The translations under genes and the position numbers were made by a program. Below the pieces are notes generated by a model that ran no database searches, had not been told where the DNA came from, and saw nothing but the letters and a program-made list of their open reading frames with translations. 64,000 bases of DNA from Acrocarpospora corrugata (GTDB lineage: Bacteria; Actinomycetota; Actinomycetes; Streptosporangiales; Streptosporangiaceae): positions 227,416 through 291,415 of the forward strand of contig NZ_BLAD01000037.1 of assembly GCF_009687845.1 (NCBI RefSeq). Direction: 5' to 3'. Below are positions 7,324 to 15,044 of the stretch, in pieces (positions within the stretch are counted from its first letter, which is position 1; every line of letters starts with the position of its first letter).

Positions 7324-10293
7324 ATGTTGTTGACGCGCACCTCCGAGCGGATTGGGGGCCAGGCGTTGCACTTCCGGATCTTGACCCGGTTGGAAGTGAT
7401 CCCGGACGAGGGCGGCCCGCTGGCCATTTCGCCGATCAAGAGAAGGGCCCTGTGCGCGCTTCTGCTGGCCGGTGAACAAGGGCTGTCACCGGGTGAGTTG
7501 ATGGAGGCCGTCTGGGGGGACGGGTACGCCCGCGACGGCTCGCTCAAGACCTGCCTCTCGCAGCTGCGCCGGGTGCTGCCCGGCCGGATCCCGGCCGGCG
7601 GTTCCGGCGGCTACCGGATCGAGTTCGACCCCGCCGACACGCTGGACGCGCACCGGTTCCGCGCCCTGGTCGCCGCCAGCGCCGAGGCGGTCAGGCTGGG
7701 CGAGCACGAGACGGCCGTACAGACGCTACAGGAGGCCCTGAACCTCTGGGGGCAGGGGGAACCCCCGCTGGCCGACCTGCCCGACCACACCGCCCGGCTG
7801 CGGCTGATGCGGGACGAGCTGATCTTCGAGCGCCGGGCCGCGCAGATCTCGCTCTTCCGCGAGCGGATCCAGCTCGGCGACCACCGCGACGTCCTGGGCG
7901 ACCTGCGCCGCGGCATCGCCGAGGACCCGTTCTCCGAGCAGCTGCACGCGCTGCTGATGACGGCCCTGTACCGGTCCGGCTACCGGGCCGAGGCGCTCCG
8001 GCACTTCGACGCGGTCAGCACGCTCCTGCTGCGCGAGGCCGGCAGCGGCCCCGGCCAGGCGTTGCGCCAGCTCAGGGACGCCATCGACGTCGACGACGAG
8101 GCGCTGGTGCTGGACACCAGGGCGCCCGCGCCGGCCGCCGCCACGCCCGCCCCCGCGCCGCCGCCCCCGCCGCTGGCCCAGCTCCCGCCTGACGTGATCG
8201 ACTTCACCGGCCGCGAGGACGAGGTCGCCCGGGTGGCCGAGTTCCTGACCCCGGGCCCCGACGTGATGGGCGTGCCGATCGCGTCCCTGATCGGCCCGCC
8301 GGGGGTGGGCAAGTCCGCGCTGGCCATCCACATCGCGCACCGGCTGCGCGCCGCCTTCCCCGACGGCCAGATCTACATCCACCTGGCCGGCATGTCCGCC
8401 CGCCCGCGCGAGGCCGCCGAGGTGCTCGGCGAGCTGCTCACCTCGATGGGGGCGCCCGCCGACAGCCTGCCCGCCGGCACGGGGGAGCGGGCCGCGCTGT
8501 TCCGGTCCATGCTGGCCGGCCGCCGCGTCCTGGTGGTGATCGACGACGCCGCCGGCGCCGACCACGTCCAGCCCTTCCTGCCCGGTACGGCGGGCTGCGC
8601 CGTGATCGTCACCTCCCGGGCGTACCTCACGGGCGGGGCCGGTATCCGTCCCTTTCGGCTGGACCCGCTCCAGCGCCAGGAGGCGCTGCGCCTGCTGGAG
8701 GAGATCATCGGGGCCGACCGGGTCGCCGCGGAACCGGAGGCCGCCGACGAGGTGATGGCCGCCTGCGGCGGCTTCCCGCTGGCCGTGCGGATCGCGGGGG
8801 CCCGGCTGTCCGCCCAGCCCAACTGGCCGATCGCCTACTTCGCCGGGCGGCTCAGCGACCGGCTGCGCGCGCTGCGGGCCAACGAGATGACCGTCAGCGC
8901 CAGCATCGCCGACAGCTACGACGCCCTGCCCGCCCCCGCCAAGCAGGCGTTCCGGGTGCTCGCGCTGGCCGGTCCCGGCGACTTCCCGGTCTGGCTGATC
9001 GCCATGCTGCTGGGCACCCTGGAGGCCGAGGAGCTGCTGGAGACGCTGTCGGACCGGAGCCTGCTGGTCACGGTCAGCGCGGGCACCGTCGGGCAGCCCC
9101 GCTACCGCCAGCACGACCTGCTCCGCGACTACGCCGAGCAGCAGCTGCAGGACCACGTGAGCGAGCGGGACCTGGCCGTGGAGCGGCTGCTGCTGGGCTG
9201 GCTGGAGCTCGTCGACCGGGCCGACGCACGCCTGCCCGGAGAGCCACACTTTCCTCGCCCGGCCCGCCTGAACGTGGAGCTGTTCGCCCCCGACGAGGCC
9301 CGGCACCTGATCGATTCCGGGCCCGGGGTCTGGTTCATCGCCGAATGCGCGAACATCCTGGCCGCGATCCGCCTGGCCTGCGACGAGAGGCGCTACCGGC
9401 TGGCGTACGGGCTGGCCCTGCGGCTCTCCTCGTTCCTGGCCCACCAGAACCGGCATCGCGAGGCCGAGGACATGTGGGAGCGGGTGATGAGCGCCGCCGC
9501 GGCCGAGGAGGACACCCGGCTGGCCGCCGAGGCCCGGCTCCGGCTGGCCGCCGTGGTCGCCAGGCAGCCCGGCGACGAGCACCGCCCGATCCAGATGCTG
9601 ACCACCTGCCTGGAGGCGTTCGAGCAGGTCAAGAACGCCGAAGGGGTGGCCAGGTCACTGGCCTGGCGGGCCCTGGTCGGCTACCGGCAGGGGGCGCTCG
9701 ACGAGGCCGCCGCGGACGCGGGGCGCGGCCACAAGCTGGCCCGCGAGGTCGAGGACGCCCCCGCCGAGGTGGCCTGCCTGCGGGTGCTCGGCCTGGTGGC
9801 GGGCGCGGAGGGCCGCCACGAGGAGGCGATCCAGCTCTGCGAGTCGGCCTTCACCCGGGCCGGGAAGATCGCCAGGGAGAGCGGCGAGCGCGTCTACGAG
9901 AGCCTCGCGCTGGACACCCTGATCACCGTACGGCTCGCCGCCGGCCACCACGACCAGGCGCTGCACCTGTGCGATCACGGCCGGGTGCTGGGCCAGGAGA
10001 CCGGCGACATCCTGGCCGAGGCGGCCTTCGAGGAGTTCGCCGGGGACGCGCTCGCGGGCCTGGCCAGGCACGCCGAGGCGGTCGTCCGCTACACCCGCGC
10101 GGCGGGCCTGTTCGAGATCGCGGCCGACGACCGCCGTGCCCCGCTGTGCCGGGCCAGGATCGCCGCCATGCGGGCCGCTCAGGGCTCGCTGGAGGAGGCC
10201 AGGAAGCTGGCCGACCAGAGCGCGTCGGAGCTGGAGAACCTGGGGTTCCAGGTAGAGGCCACCGAGACCCGCCGGCTGGCGCAGGGCTGGTAA
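7324..10293 (+). CDS. SARP/AfsR-type transcriptional regulator with NB-ARC and TPR domains
   Basis: 989 residues. Order: OmpR-type winged helix (about 20-100, RRALCALLLAGEQGLSPGEL), bacterial transcriptional activation domain (about 105-250), a Pro/Ala linker, NB-ARC ATPase with Walker A GPPGVGKSALA (about 325) and Walker B RRVLVVIDDA (about 400), then TPR-like helical repeats to the end. This is the AfsR/large-SARP plan that activates secondary metabolism or development in actinomycetes, with nucleotide binding acting as a switch. Family starts usually read MxFRILGPLEV; the matching segment here is LHFRILTRLEV, so TTG 7366 with GGGGG seven bases upstream is a realistic alternative start. No biosynthetic genes adjoin it, so its target is unknown. 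Confidence 0.85.
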   Translation: MLLTRTSERIGGQALHFRILTRLEVIPDEGGPLAISPIKRRALCALLLAGEQGLSPGELMEAVWGDGYARDGSLKTCLSQLRRVLPGRIPAGGSGGYRIEFDPADTLDAHRFRALVAASAEAVRLGEHETAVQTLQEALNLWGQGEPPLADLPDHTARLRLMRDELIFERRAAQISLFRERIQLGDHRDVLGDLRRGIAEDPFSEQLHALLMTALYRSGYRAEALRHFDAVSTLLLREAGSGPGQALRQLRDAIDVDDEALVLDTRAPAPAAATPAPAPPPPPLAQLPPDVIDFTGREDEVARVAEFLTPGPDVMGVPIASLIGPPGVGKSALAIHIAHRLRAAFPDGQIYIHLAGMSARPREAAEVLGELLTSMGAPADSLPAGTGERAALFRSMLAGRRVLVVIDDAAGADHVQPFLPGTAGCAVIVTSRAYLTGGAGIRPFRLDPLQRQEALRLLEEIIGADRVAAEPEAADEVMAACGGFPLAVRIAGARLSAQPNWPIAYFAGRLSDRLRALRANEMTVSASIADSYDALPAPAKQAFRVLALAGPGDFPVWLIAMLLGTLEAEELLETLSDRSLLVTVSAGTVGQPRYRQHDLLRDYAEQQLQDHVSERDLAVERLLLGWLELVDRADARLPGEPHFPRPARLNVELFAPDEARHLIDSGPGVWFIAECANILAAIRLACDERRYRLAYGLALRLSSFLAHQNRHREAEDMWERVMSAAAAEEDTRLAAEARLRLAAVVARQPGDEHRPIQMLTTCLEAFEQVKNAEGVARSLAWRALVGYRQGALDEAAADAGRGHKLAREVEDAPAEVACLRVLGLVAGAEGRHEEAIQLCESAFTRAGKIARESGERVYESLALDTLITVRLAAGHHDQALHLCDHGRVLGQETGDILAEAAFEEFAGDALAGLARHAEAVVRYTRAAGLFEIAADDRRAPLCRARIAAMRAAQGSLEEARKLADQSASELENLGFQVEATETRRLAQGW

Positions 10294-10371
10294 GCCGAAC
10301 ACCCGGAAAGACGGATTCGGACCGCCCGCAAAGCGAAAAATTCTTCCCTCGGAATTATCGGCTATGTCGGG

Positions 10372-10448
10372 CATGTAGTCATATACTCGCGACGGTCAAG
10401 GCACGTTCATGTCGTTCGCGGGGAAACTCCGGACGACATGACTACATG
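10372..10448. promoter_or_regulatory. Nested inverted repeats upstream of the methyltransferase gene
   Basis: CATGTAGTCAT (10372-10382) and ATGACTACATG (10438-10448) are a perfect 11-bp inverted repeat. Inside it, TCATGTCGT (10407-10415) pairs with ACGACATGA (10433-10441). The two right arms overlap, so the pairings exclude each other. The right end (10432-10448, GACGACATGACTACATG) recurs almost unchanged upstream of the XRE gene at 11763-11779, which suggests a shared regulator site. Confidence 0.45.
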
Positions 10449-10540
10449 ATCCACACCTGACGTGAATTGCGCGGGTTGCTATGGTTGATCGATGAAAGTG
10501 ATCAAACGCTAGCTCAATGGGCACCGGCGAGGGTGACTAC

Positions 10541-11347
10541 ATGAAGCGGCAGAACGTGTTCGACCATGACTGTCCGAATGCCTCCAGGATCTACGATCAT
10601 CTGCTCGGCGGGAGCGACAACCACGCTCCCGACCGGGTCGCGGCCGAGGAGCTCCTCAAGGTCGCGCCCGACGCCGCCGACGTGGCGGTGGGGAACCGGG
10701 CGTTCCTCAAGCGCGCCGTGAAGTACCTCGCCGAGCGTGGGATCAGGCAGTTCCTCGACATCGGCAGTGGCCTCCCGACCAGGGAGAACACCCACCAGAT
10801 GGCCCAGGCGGCGGCGCCGGGGGCCCGGGTCGTGTACGTCGACAACGACCCCATCGTCTTCGCCCACATCCAGGCGATCCTGTCCGACGGCAATACCGTG
10901 GCCACCAGTGGCGACATGCGCGCGACCGAAAAGATCCTGGCCGATCCCCGCCTGAACGAGATGATCAGTTTCGACGGGCCGGTCGGTGTGATCCTCACTT
11001 CTGTCCTGCACTATGTCTCCGACGCTGACGATCCGCATGACATCGTCGGCCGCATAATGCGCGCGATGCCGCCCGGAAGTTATCTGGTCCTATCTCACAG
11101 TAAACACGGGGATGTGACCACCCAAGAAGACGAAGAACGAATTATCGAAATATATAACCGAACCAATAAACCACTTTATCCGCGGGACCGGGCCCAGATA
11201 GTCCAGTTCTTCGACGGGCTCGACATTCTGCACCCCGGCGTCGTCCCGGTGCAGGACTGGCACCCCAACGGGGACGCTCCTGGCGCGTCCGCGCCCGATT
11301 TCGTCCCCGGCCACATCCTGGGTGGAGTCGCGGTCAAGCCTCACTGA
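10541..11347 (+). CDS. SAM-dependent methyltransferase, PF04672 (DUF574) family
   Basis: 268 residues. It belongs to the actinomycete S-adenosylmethionine methyltransferase family seen beside whiJ-type regulators; substrates are mostly unknown. Visible signatures are the N-terminal ASRIYDHLLGGSDNHAPDR, the SAM-binding stretch FLDIGSGLPTRENTHQ (about 75), the acidic strand end VVYVDNDPIV (about 105) and PVGVILTSVLHYVSD (about 155). ATG 10541 is preferred over ATG 10517 because GAGGGTG lies upstream and family homology begins at RQNVFDHD. Its stop overlaps that of the convergent XRE gene by 7 bases. The region around 11100-11180 is unusually AT-rich. Confidence 0.85.
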   Translation: MKRQNVFDHDCPNASRIYDHLLGGSDNHAPDRVAAEELLKVAPDAADVAVGNRAFLKRAVKYLAERGIRQFLDIGSGLPTRENTHQMAQAAAPGARVVYVDNDPIVFAHIQAILSDGNTVATSGDMRATEKILADPRLNEMISFDGPVGVILTSVLHYVSDADDPHDIVGRIMRAMPPGSYLVLSHSKHGDVTTQEDEERIIEIYNRTNKPLYPRDRAQIVQFFDGLDILHPGVVPVQDWHPNGDAPGASAPDFVPGHILGGVAVKPH

Positions 11348-11733
11348 CCCGGCACCGCGCCCTCGCCCACCCGGCGTATGTAGGTGATCATCAGCAGCGC
11401 CCCCGACTGACGGTATTCGACCTTGTCACCAGGGCGGAACCCGGCCAGGGGGCGCTTGAGCGGGCGCAGCAGCCGGCGACTGGCGGCACCCCGCGTCTCC
11501 ACCGAGTACTGCACCGGGATCCCCGCCTTGCCGTACAGCAGGTACTCCGCGGTGCACCCGAGCTCGGCCGCCAGCGCCGCTGTCACCTCGGGCGACGGGA
11601 CCCGCCTCCCCGTCTCGATCAGAGAGATGTAACTGTCGTTCACATGCGCGCGTCGCGCCAGTCGATCCTGGGTCAGGCCCGCCTCCTTGCGGAGTTGGCG
11701 GAGGCGGTCACCCAGCACCTCGGACACTGTCAC
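11341..11733 (-). CDS. XRE-family helix-turn-helix regulator
   Basis: 130 residues from GTG 11733, which has AAAGG eight bases upstream; the frame is open to 11760. The N-terminal Cro/CI-type helix-turn-helix (about 8-60) contains LRQLRKEAGLTQDRLARRAH and the recognition region VNDSYISLIETGRR. The C-terminal half (GKAGIPVQYSVETRGAASRR) is a small unassigned basic domain. It is convergent with the methyltransferase gene and shares a 17-base upstream motif with it, so it may control both. Function as a repressor is inference. Confidence 0.8.
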   Translation of the reverse strand: MTVSEVLGDRLRQLRKEAGLTQDRLARRAHVNDSYISLIETGRRVPSPEVTAALAAELGCTAEYLLYGKAGIPVQYSVETRGAASRRLLRPLKRPLAGFRPGDKVEYRQSGALLMITYIRRVGEGAVPGQ

Positions 11734-11762
11734 TTGACAAGCCTTTCGACCCGAAGTCAATT

Positions 11763-11779
11763 GACGACATGCTTACATG
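11763..11779. promoter_or_regulatory. Candidate autoregulatory site of the XRE gene
   Basis: GACGACATGCTTACATG lies 30 bases upstream of the XRE start and matches 10432-10448 (upstream of the neighbouring methyltransferase) at 15 of 17 positions. The two sites frame the methyltransferase/XRE pair. Confidence 0.4.
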
Positions 11780-11992
11780 CGGGCCCCCCGAATGGCTAGG
11801 CCCCATTTTTTGTGAAGCGCCGAGTTCTATAGAGAACTTGAATGTCCGGGATATTTAGCGGGAATTGCATTTGAGTTTGCCACAGCCGGTAGTTAGCCGG
11901 GGAAATATAACTGGAGCGGCGATGACCTGCGCAATCGGCCCGCCGCGATAGGGGCGGGCCGTTTCCCGGCGCGTCCGGGCCGTCACAGGGCG

Positions 11993-12014
11993 CCACGCCG
12001 CGACCGCGGCGTGG
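11993..12014 (-). terminator. Hairpin downstream of the XRE/DUF5753 gene
   Basis: CCACGCCGC (11993-12001) pairs with GCGGCGTGG (12006-12014) around a GACC loop, about 24 bases beyond the stop of the minus-strand gene at 12038. It has no U-run. Confidence 0.5.
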
Positions 12015-12037
12015 GAACGTTCCGAAGCGGCTCCCGG

Positions 12038-12910
12038 TTACGCGGAGCTATGCCCATTCGGTAGGTTTCTGGCGGCCTTGATCAGGAACTGCAGGCTCTG
12101 GTCAGGGGGCAGGGCCGCCGCCCGGATGCGGGTGTAAAGGGTCTCGTAGCGGGTCGCGGCGTCCGGCTCGGTCAGCACGAGGTCGTCCGTGACGGTGTCC
12201 ACCGCCACCACCGTGGGGTCGCCGGGGTCGGCGAAGGTGTAGATCGAGAAGGCCGAGCGCGGCAGGCTGTAGCCGTCGATGATCGCGTCGATCGGCAGCA
12301 CCCGCAGGGTGATCTTCGGGTCCCCGTTGACGGTAGCCGCAAGGTGATAAAGCTGTTGCTGCACGACTTCCAGGGGGGCCGCGCGCCGCCGTACGGCGAC
12401 CTCATCGATGATCACTTCGTAGGTCGGGCCGCCCGGCCGGCGCAGCATCCGCTGGCGGCCCAGGCGCGCCTCGGCGGCCTTGTCCGGCTTGTAGCCGTCG
12501 GCGCCGTCCTGGCGGTCGGTGTGGGCGCGGGCCCGGGTGAACTCGGCCGTCTGCAGCAGGCCGGGCAGGAAGGTCATCTGGAACTCGCGGATCGTCTCCG
12601 CGCCCGCCTCCAGGTCGGCGAAGAGCGCCTGCCGCTCGCCCATCGCCTTGTTCGACTCCCACCAGCCGCGCTCGCCGGCCTCCCGGGCGATCGTGATGAT
12701 CTGGGTCCACTGGTCGCCCTGCACGCCCAGCTCTTCCAGAATGGCCATGATGTCGGCGAGGTCGACCACGTGGCCGTTCTCCAGCCGGGAGATCTGCGCG
12801 CGCGGCAGCCCGATCCGCTTGGCGAGCTGCTCGTGGGTGAGGTGCGCGCCGATCCGCAGGTGCCGGAGCTCGGTGGCCAGCCGCAGGCGCCGTACATAGG
12901 GACTGATCAT
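12038..12910 (-). CDS. XRE regulator with DUF5753 domain (WhiJ type)
   Basis: 290 residues. The N-terminal helix-turn-helix (about 15-70, LTHEQLAKRIGLPRAQISRL) is followed by the DUF5753 module (about 100-280) with the typical FLPGLLQTAEFTRA and a C-terminal VDTVTDDLVLTEPDAATRYE. This is the WhiJ/AbaA-orf class of actinomycete developmental regulators, which work with a small DUF397 protein. It starts 15 bases downstream of the methyltransferase at 12926-13735, so they form one operon, and a DUF397 gene lies just beyond on the opposite strand. Regulation of that partner is inferred from known gene pairs. Confidence 0.9.
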   Translation of the reverse strand: MISPYVRRLRLATELRHLRIGAHLTHEQLAKRIGLPRAQISRLENGHVVDLADIMAILEELGVQGDQWTQIITIAREAGERGWWESNKAMGERQALFADLEAGAETIREFQMTFLPGLLQTAEFTRARAHTDRQDGADGYKPDKAAEARLGRQRMLRRPGGPTYEVIIDEVAVRRRAAPLEVVQQQLYHLAATVNGDPKITLRVLPIDAIIDGYSLPRSAFSIYTFADPGDPTVVAVDTVTDDLVLTEPDAATRYETLYTRIRAAALPPDQSLQFLIKAARNLPNGHSSA

Positions 12911-12925
12911 CCAAGCCTCCGGACG

Positions 12926-13735
12926 TTACGGCACCCGGGCCACGCCGCTGTGGCCGGTGATCGCGCCCTCGGGCGCGTCGTCGTTCAGGTCGGGCCGCCA
13001 CTGGTGCCACTGGGTCAGCCCCGGCTCGACCAGTTCCAGCCCCTCGAAGAACGCGGCCACCTCGTCGCGGGAGCGCAGCCGCTGCCCGGTGGCCACATGC
13101 TGGTTGTAACGCTTGCTCGCCTCGCCCTGGGTGGCCGGGAGCAGGTCGCTGGCCGGGTGCGAGATGACCAGGTAACTGCCGGAGGGCACGGCGGCGGTGA
13201 GCGCGTTCACGATGCCGTACGGGTCGTGCTCGTCCGGGATGTGGTGCATGACGCCGAGCAGCAGGATCGCCACCGGCTGGGTGAAGTCCAGCGTCGCCGC
13301 CGCCTCGCGGAGCAGCTTCTCGGTGTCCCGCAGGTCGCCGTTGATGTAGTCGGTGGCGCCCTCGGGGGAGGTGCGCAGCAGTTCGTGCGCGTGCGCCAGC
13401 ACGATCGGGTCGTTGTCCGCGTACACCACCCGGGCTCCAGGCACCGTCGCCTGGGCCACCTCGTGGGTGTTGTTCTCGTTCGGGATCCCGGTGCCGATGT
13501 CCAGGAACTGCCGTACGCCCATCTCGCCGGCCAGCCAGCTGACCACCCGGACCAGGAACGCGCGGTTGGCCCGCACGCTGTAGCGGAGCCCGGGACGGGC
13601 GGCGAGCACCGCGTCGCCCGCGGCGCGGTCGGCGGCGAAGTTGGTGGTGCCGCCCAGCCAGTAGTCGTACACCCGGGCCGAGTGGGCCGCGGTGGTGTCG
13701 ATTCTGATGGGCTCCGACTCGTGGCTGTCAGACAC
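12926..13735 (-). CDS. SAM-dependent methyltransferase, PF04672 (DUF574) family
   Basis: 269 residues from GTG 13735, with GGAG five bases upstream; the open frame reaches 14374, but that extension is not homologous. Family marks are ARVYDYWLGGTTNFAADR (about 20), FLDIGTGIPNENNTHEVAQ (about 70), ARVVYADNDPIVLAHA (about 95) and AILLLGVMHHIPDEHDPYG (about 150). It is a paralogue of the gene at 10541. It lies between the DUF397 gene (divergent) and the XRE/DUF5753 gene (downstream, same strand), inserted within a pair that is normally adjacent. Confidence 0.9.
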   Translation of the reverse strand: MSDSHESEPIRIDTTAAHSARVYDYWLGGTTNFAADRAAGDAVLAARPGLRYSVRANRAFLVRVVSWLAGEMGVRQFLDIGTGIPNENNTHEVAQATVPGARVVYADNDPIVLAHAHELLRTSPEGATDYINGDLRDTEKLLREAAATLDFTQPVAILLLGVMHHIPDEHDPYGIVNALTAAVPSGSYLVISHPASDLLPATQGEASKRYNQHVATGQRLRSRDEVAAFFEGLELVEPGLTQWHQWRPDLNDDAPEGAITGHSGVARVP

Positions 13736-13936
13736 CTGCTCCGGCCCCTGTCTGTCCGTCCGGCTGGATATCTCCGGGTTCGCTACTGTCCGAGGTTTTT
13801 GATCGTGCCGAGTATCCATCTGTATCGCGTGCCGGGCAAGACCGGGGTGACGTCCGGTTCGGGCGTGCACGGCCACATTCTGAACATGCGACACTTTTGT
13901 ACAGTCCAGAATTGGCCGTTGTCCGGAAGACGGTTC

Positions 13937-14161
13937 ATGAACCAGAACAGCAAGTTCAGCAACTGGCGCAAGTCCAGCCACTCCAGTGGCGGCGACAACT
14001 GCGTCGAGGTCGCGACCGCCGGGAACCCCGGCGGTTCCGACCCTGTCATCGGCGTGCGCGACTCCAAGCAGCACGGGCGAGGGCCGGTGCTGGAGTTCAC
14101 CCCAGCGGAATGGCGTGCCTTCGTCAACGCGGTGAAGGACGGCGAATTCGACCTGAGCTAA
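13937..14161 (+). CDS. DUF397 small protein (partner of the WhiJ-type regulator)
   Basis: 74 residues from ATG 13937, with GGAAG about seven bases upstream; the open frame upstream is not coding. It carries the full DUF397 pattern: NWRKSSHSSGGDNCVEVA, VRDSKQHGRGPVLEFTPAEW and RAFVNAVKDGEF. DUF397 proteins are encoded with XRE/DUF5753 regulators in actinomycetes and are thought to modulate them, in some cases in a toxin-antitoxin-like way. Here it diverges from the methyltransferase, and a terminator follows at 14203. Confidence 0.9.
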   Translation: MNQNSKFSNWRKSSHSSGGDNCVEVATAGNPGGSDPVIGVRDSKQHGRGPVLEFTPAEWRAFVNAVKDGEFDLS

Positions 14162-14202
14162 GCCTCTCGGCCAGCGCTTATCCATGTTTTCCCGAGTTTT
14201 CC

Positions 14203-14229
14203 CGAAGAGCCGGCGACCCCGGCTCTTCG
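14203..14229 (+). terminator. Rho-independent terminator after the DUF397 gene
   Basis: CGAAGAGCCGG (14203-14213) and CCGGCTCTTCG (14219-14229) form a perfect 11-bp stem with a 5-base loop, followed by TGGTTTT. It lies 42 bases after the DUF397 stop. Confidence 0.75.
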
Positions 14230-14352
14230 TGGTTTTCGGGCGTTGGTCATCTTGCGTCGGGCGCGGAAACCGATAGATACTTAGGACGTTCCGCACATTT
14301 GGATTGTCCAGCCGCGCGAATGCCCGGAAGATCGACGTGTGAGAGGGACCGT

Positions 14353-14880
14353 GTGAGAGGGACGGAGTCCGCACTCGCCTCGCCGCTCATCAGATTCGCG
14401 GAGACCGGCATGGACCGGGCCGCATCGCTCGCCGTCTGGCCGCTGGCCGAGGGATCGCGCGCCGTGGTGCGCAGCCGCGATCTCATCCGCGGCGTCCTGA
14501 CCGGCCTGGGCCTCGGCGGCGAAGCGATCGACGACGGCGTGGTGATGGTCTCGGAGCTGGTCACCAACGCGCTGCGGCACGCCTGCGCACCCTTCGAGCT
14601 GCGCCTCTACCGGAGCCCGCCGATGGTGGTGTGCGAGGTCGTGGACGGCTCGGAGACGCTGCCCGCCATCCCCGGGCCGCTCGCGGTGCAGCTGACCCTG
14701 GACGCGATCGACGCCATCCCCGACCCGCTGCTGCTGGAGTCCGGCCGCGGCCTGGACGTCGTGCACCGCCTCTCCCACGGCTGGTGCGGCGCCTACCCCA
14801 CCAAGATCTCCACCACCAACCGGGTCACCGGCGGCAAGGCCGTCGCGTTCGCCCTGCCGCTCCCCGTCGACCGGGCCTAG
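14353..14880 (+). CDS. Histidine-kinase-like ATPase (RsbW/anti-sigma type)
   Basis: 175 residues from GTG 14353, with GAGAGGG five bases upstream. It contains the GHKL ATPase boxes: N box VVMVSELVTNALRHA (about 65-80), a G1-like DG in CEVVDGSETLP (about 98), GRGLDVVHRLSHGW (about 130) and a final GKAVAFALPL strand. These small single-domain ATPases accompany whiJ/abaA groups and resemble anti-sigma kinases; no dedicated partner is visible. Its stop overlaps that of the tiny minus-strand ORF at 14877-15044. Confidence 0.85.
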   Translation: MRGTESALASPLIRFAETGMDRAASLAVWPLAEGSRAVVRSRDLIRGVLTGLGLGGEAIDDGVVMVSELVTNALRHACAPFELRLYRSPPMVVCEVVDGSETLPAIPGPLAVQLTLDAIDAIPDPLLLESGRGLDVVHRLSHGWCGAYPTKISTTNRVTGGKAVAFALPLPVDRA

Positions 14881-15044
14881 CCCGGCCCGCCGTCCCAGTC
14901 CGCGGGGTCCAGATCCGGGTCGTCCAGCGAGTCGTCGGTCATGACGAGCGTGTACAGCGCGGCCAGGCGGTCGGTCAGCAGCTCCGGATCAATCTCGGTC
15001 TCGGTGCTGGTCAGGTCTTGGTCGAGTTCCGGCATCGGTGTCAT
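14877..15044 (-). CDS. Small acidic protein translationally coupled to the RCC1 gene
   Basis: A 55-codon frame whose ATG at 15044 overlaps the stop of the upstream RCC1-repeat gene as ATGA, the classical coupling arrangement; a second in-frame ATG is at 15035. The product is strongly acidic (MTPMPELDQDLTSTETEIDP, later LYTLVMTDDSLDDPDLDPAD) with one predicted helix in the middle. There is no signal peptide, so if made it stays in the cytoplasm although the upstream product is secreted. No family is recognised. The stop overlaps the stop of the convergent HATPase gene by two bases. Confidence 0.5.
   Translation of the reverse strand: MTPMPELDQDLTSTETEIDPELLTDRLAALYTLVMTDDSLDDPDLDPADWDGGPG

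Larger units (their letters stand above)
11734..12037. other. Intergenic region between two XRE-type genes
   Basis: About 300 bases with locally low GC content. It contains the 17-base motif at 11763, an imperfect palindrome AGTTCT-N4-AGAACT at 11823-11838, an 8-bp hairpin GGCCCGCC/GGCGGGCC at 11937-11960 and the terminator hairpin at 11993-12014. A 66-codon minus-strand open frame (11796-11996) is not supported as a gene. Confidence 0.4.

Noticed and set aside
7726-9582. 618-codon minus-strand frame opposite the SARP gene
   Set aside because: Low-complexity Gly/Gln/Arg antisense shadow. The SARP frame has clear domains on the plus strand.
11796-11996. 66-codon minus-strand frame between the two XRE genes
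   Set aside because: It overlaps hairpins and has no ribosome site or coding bias.
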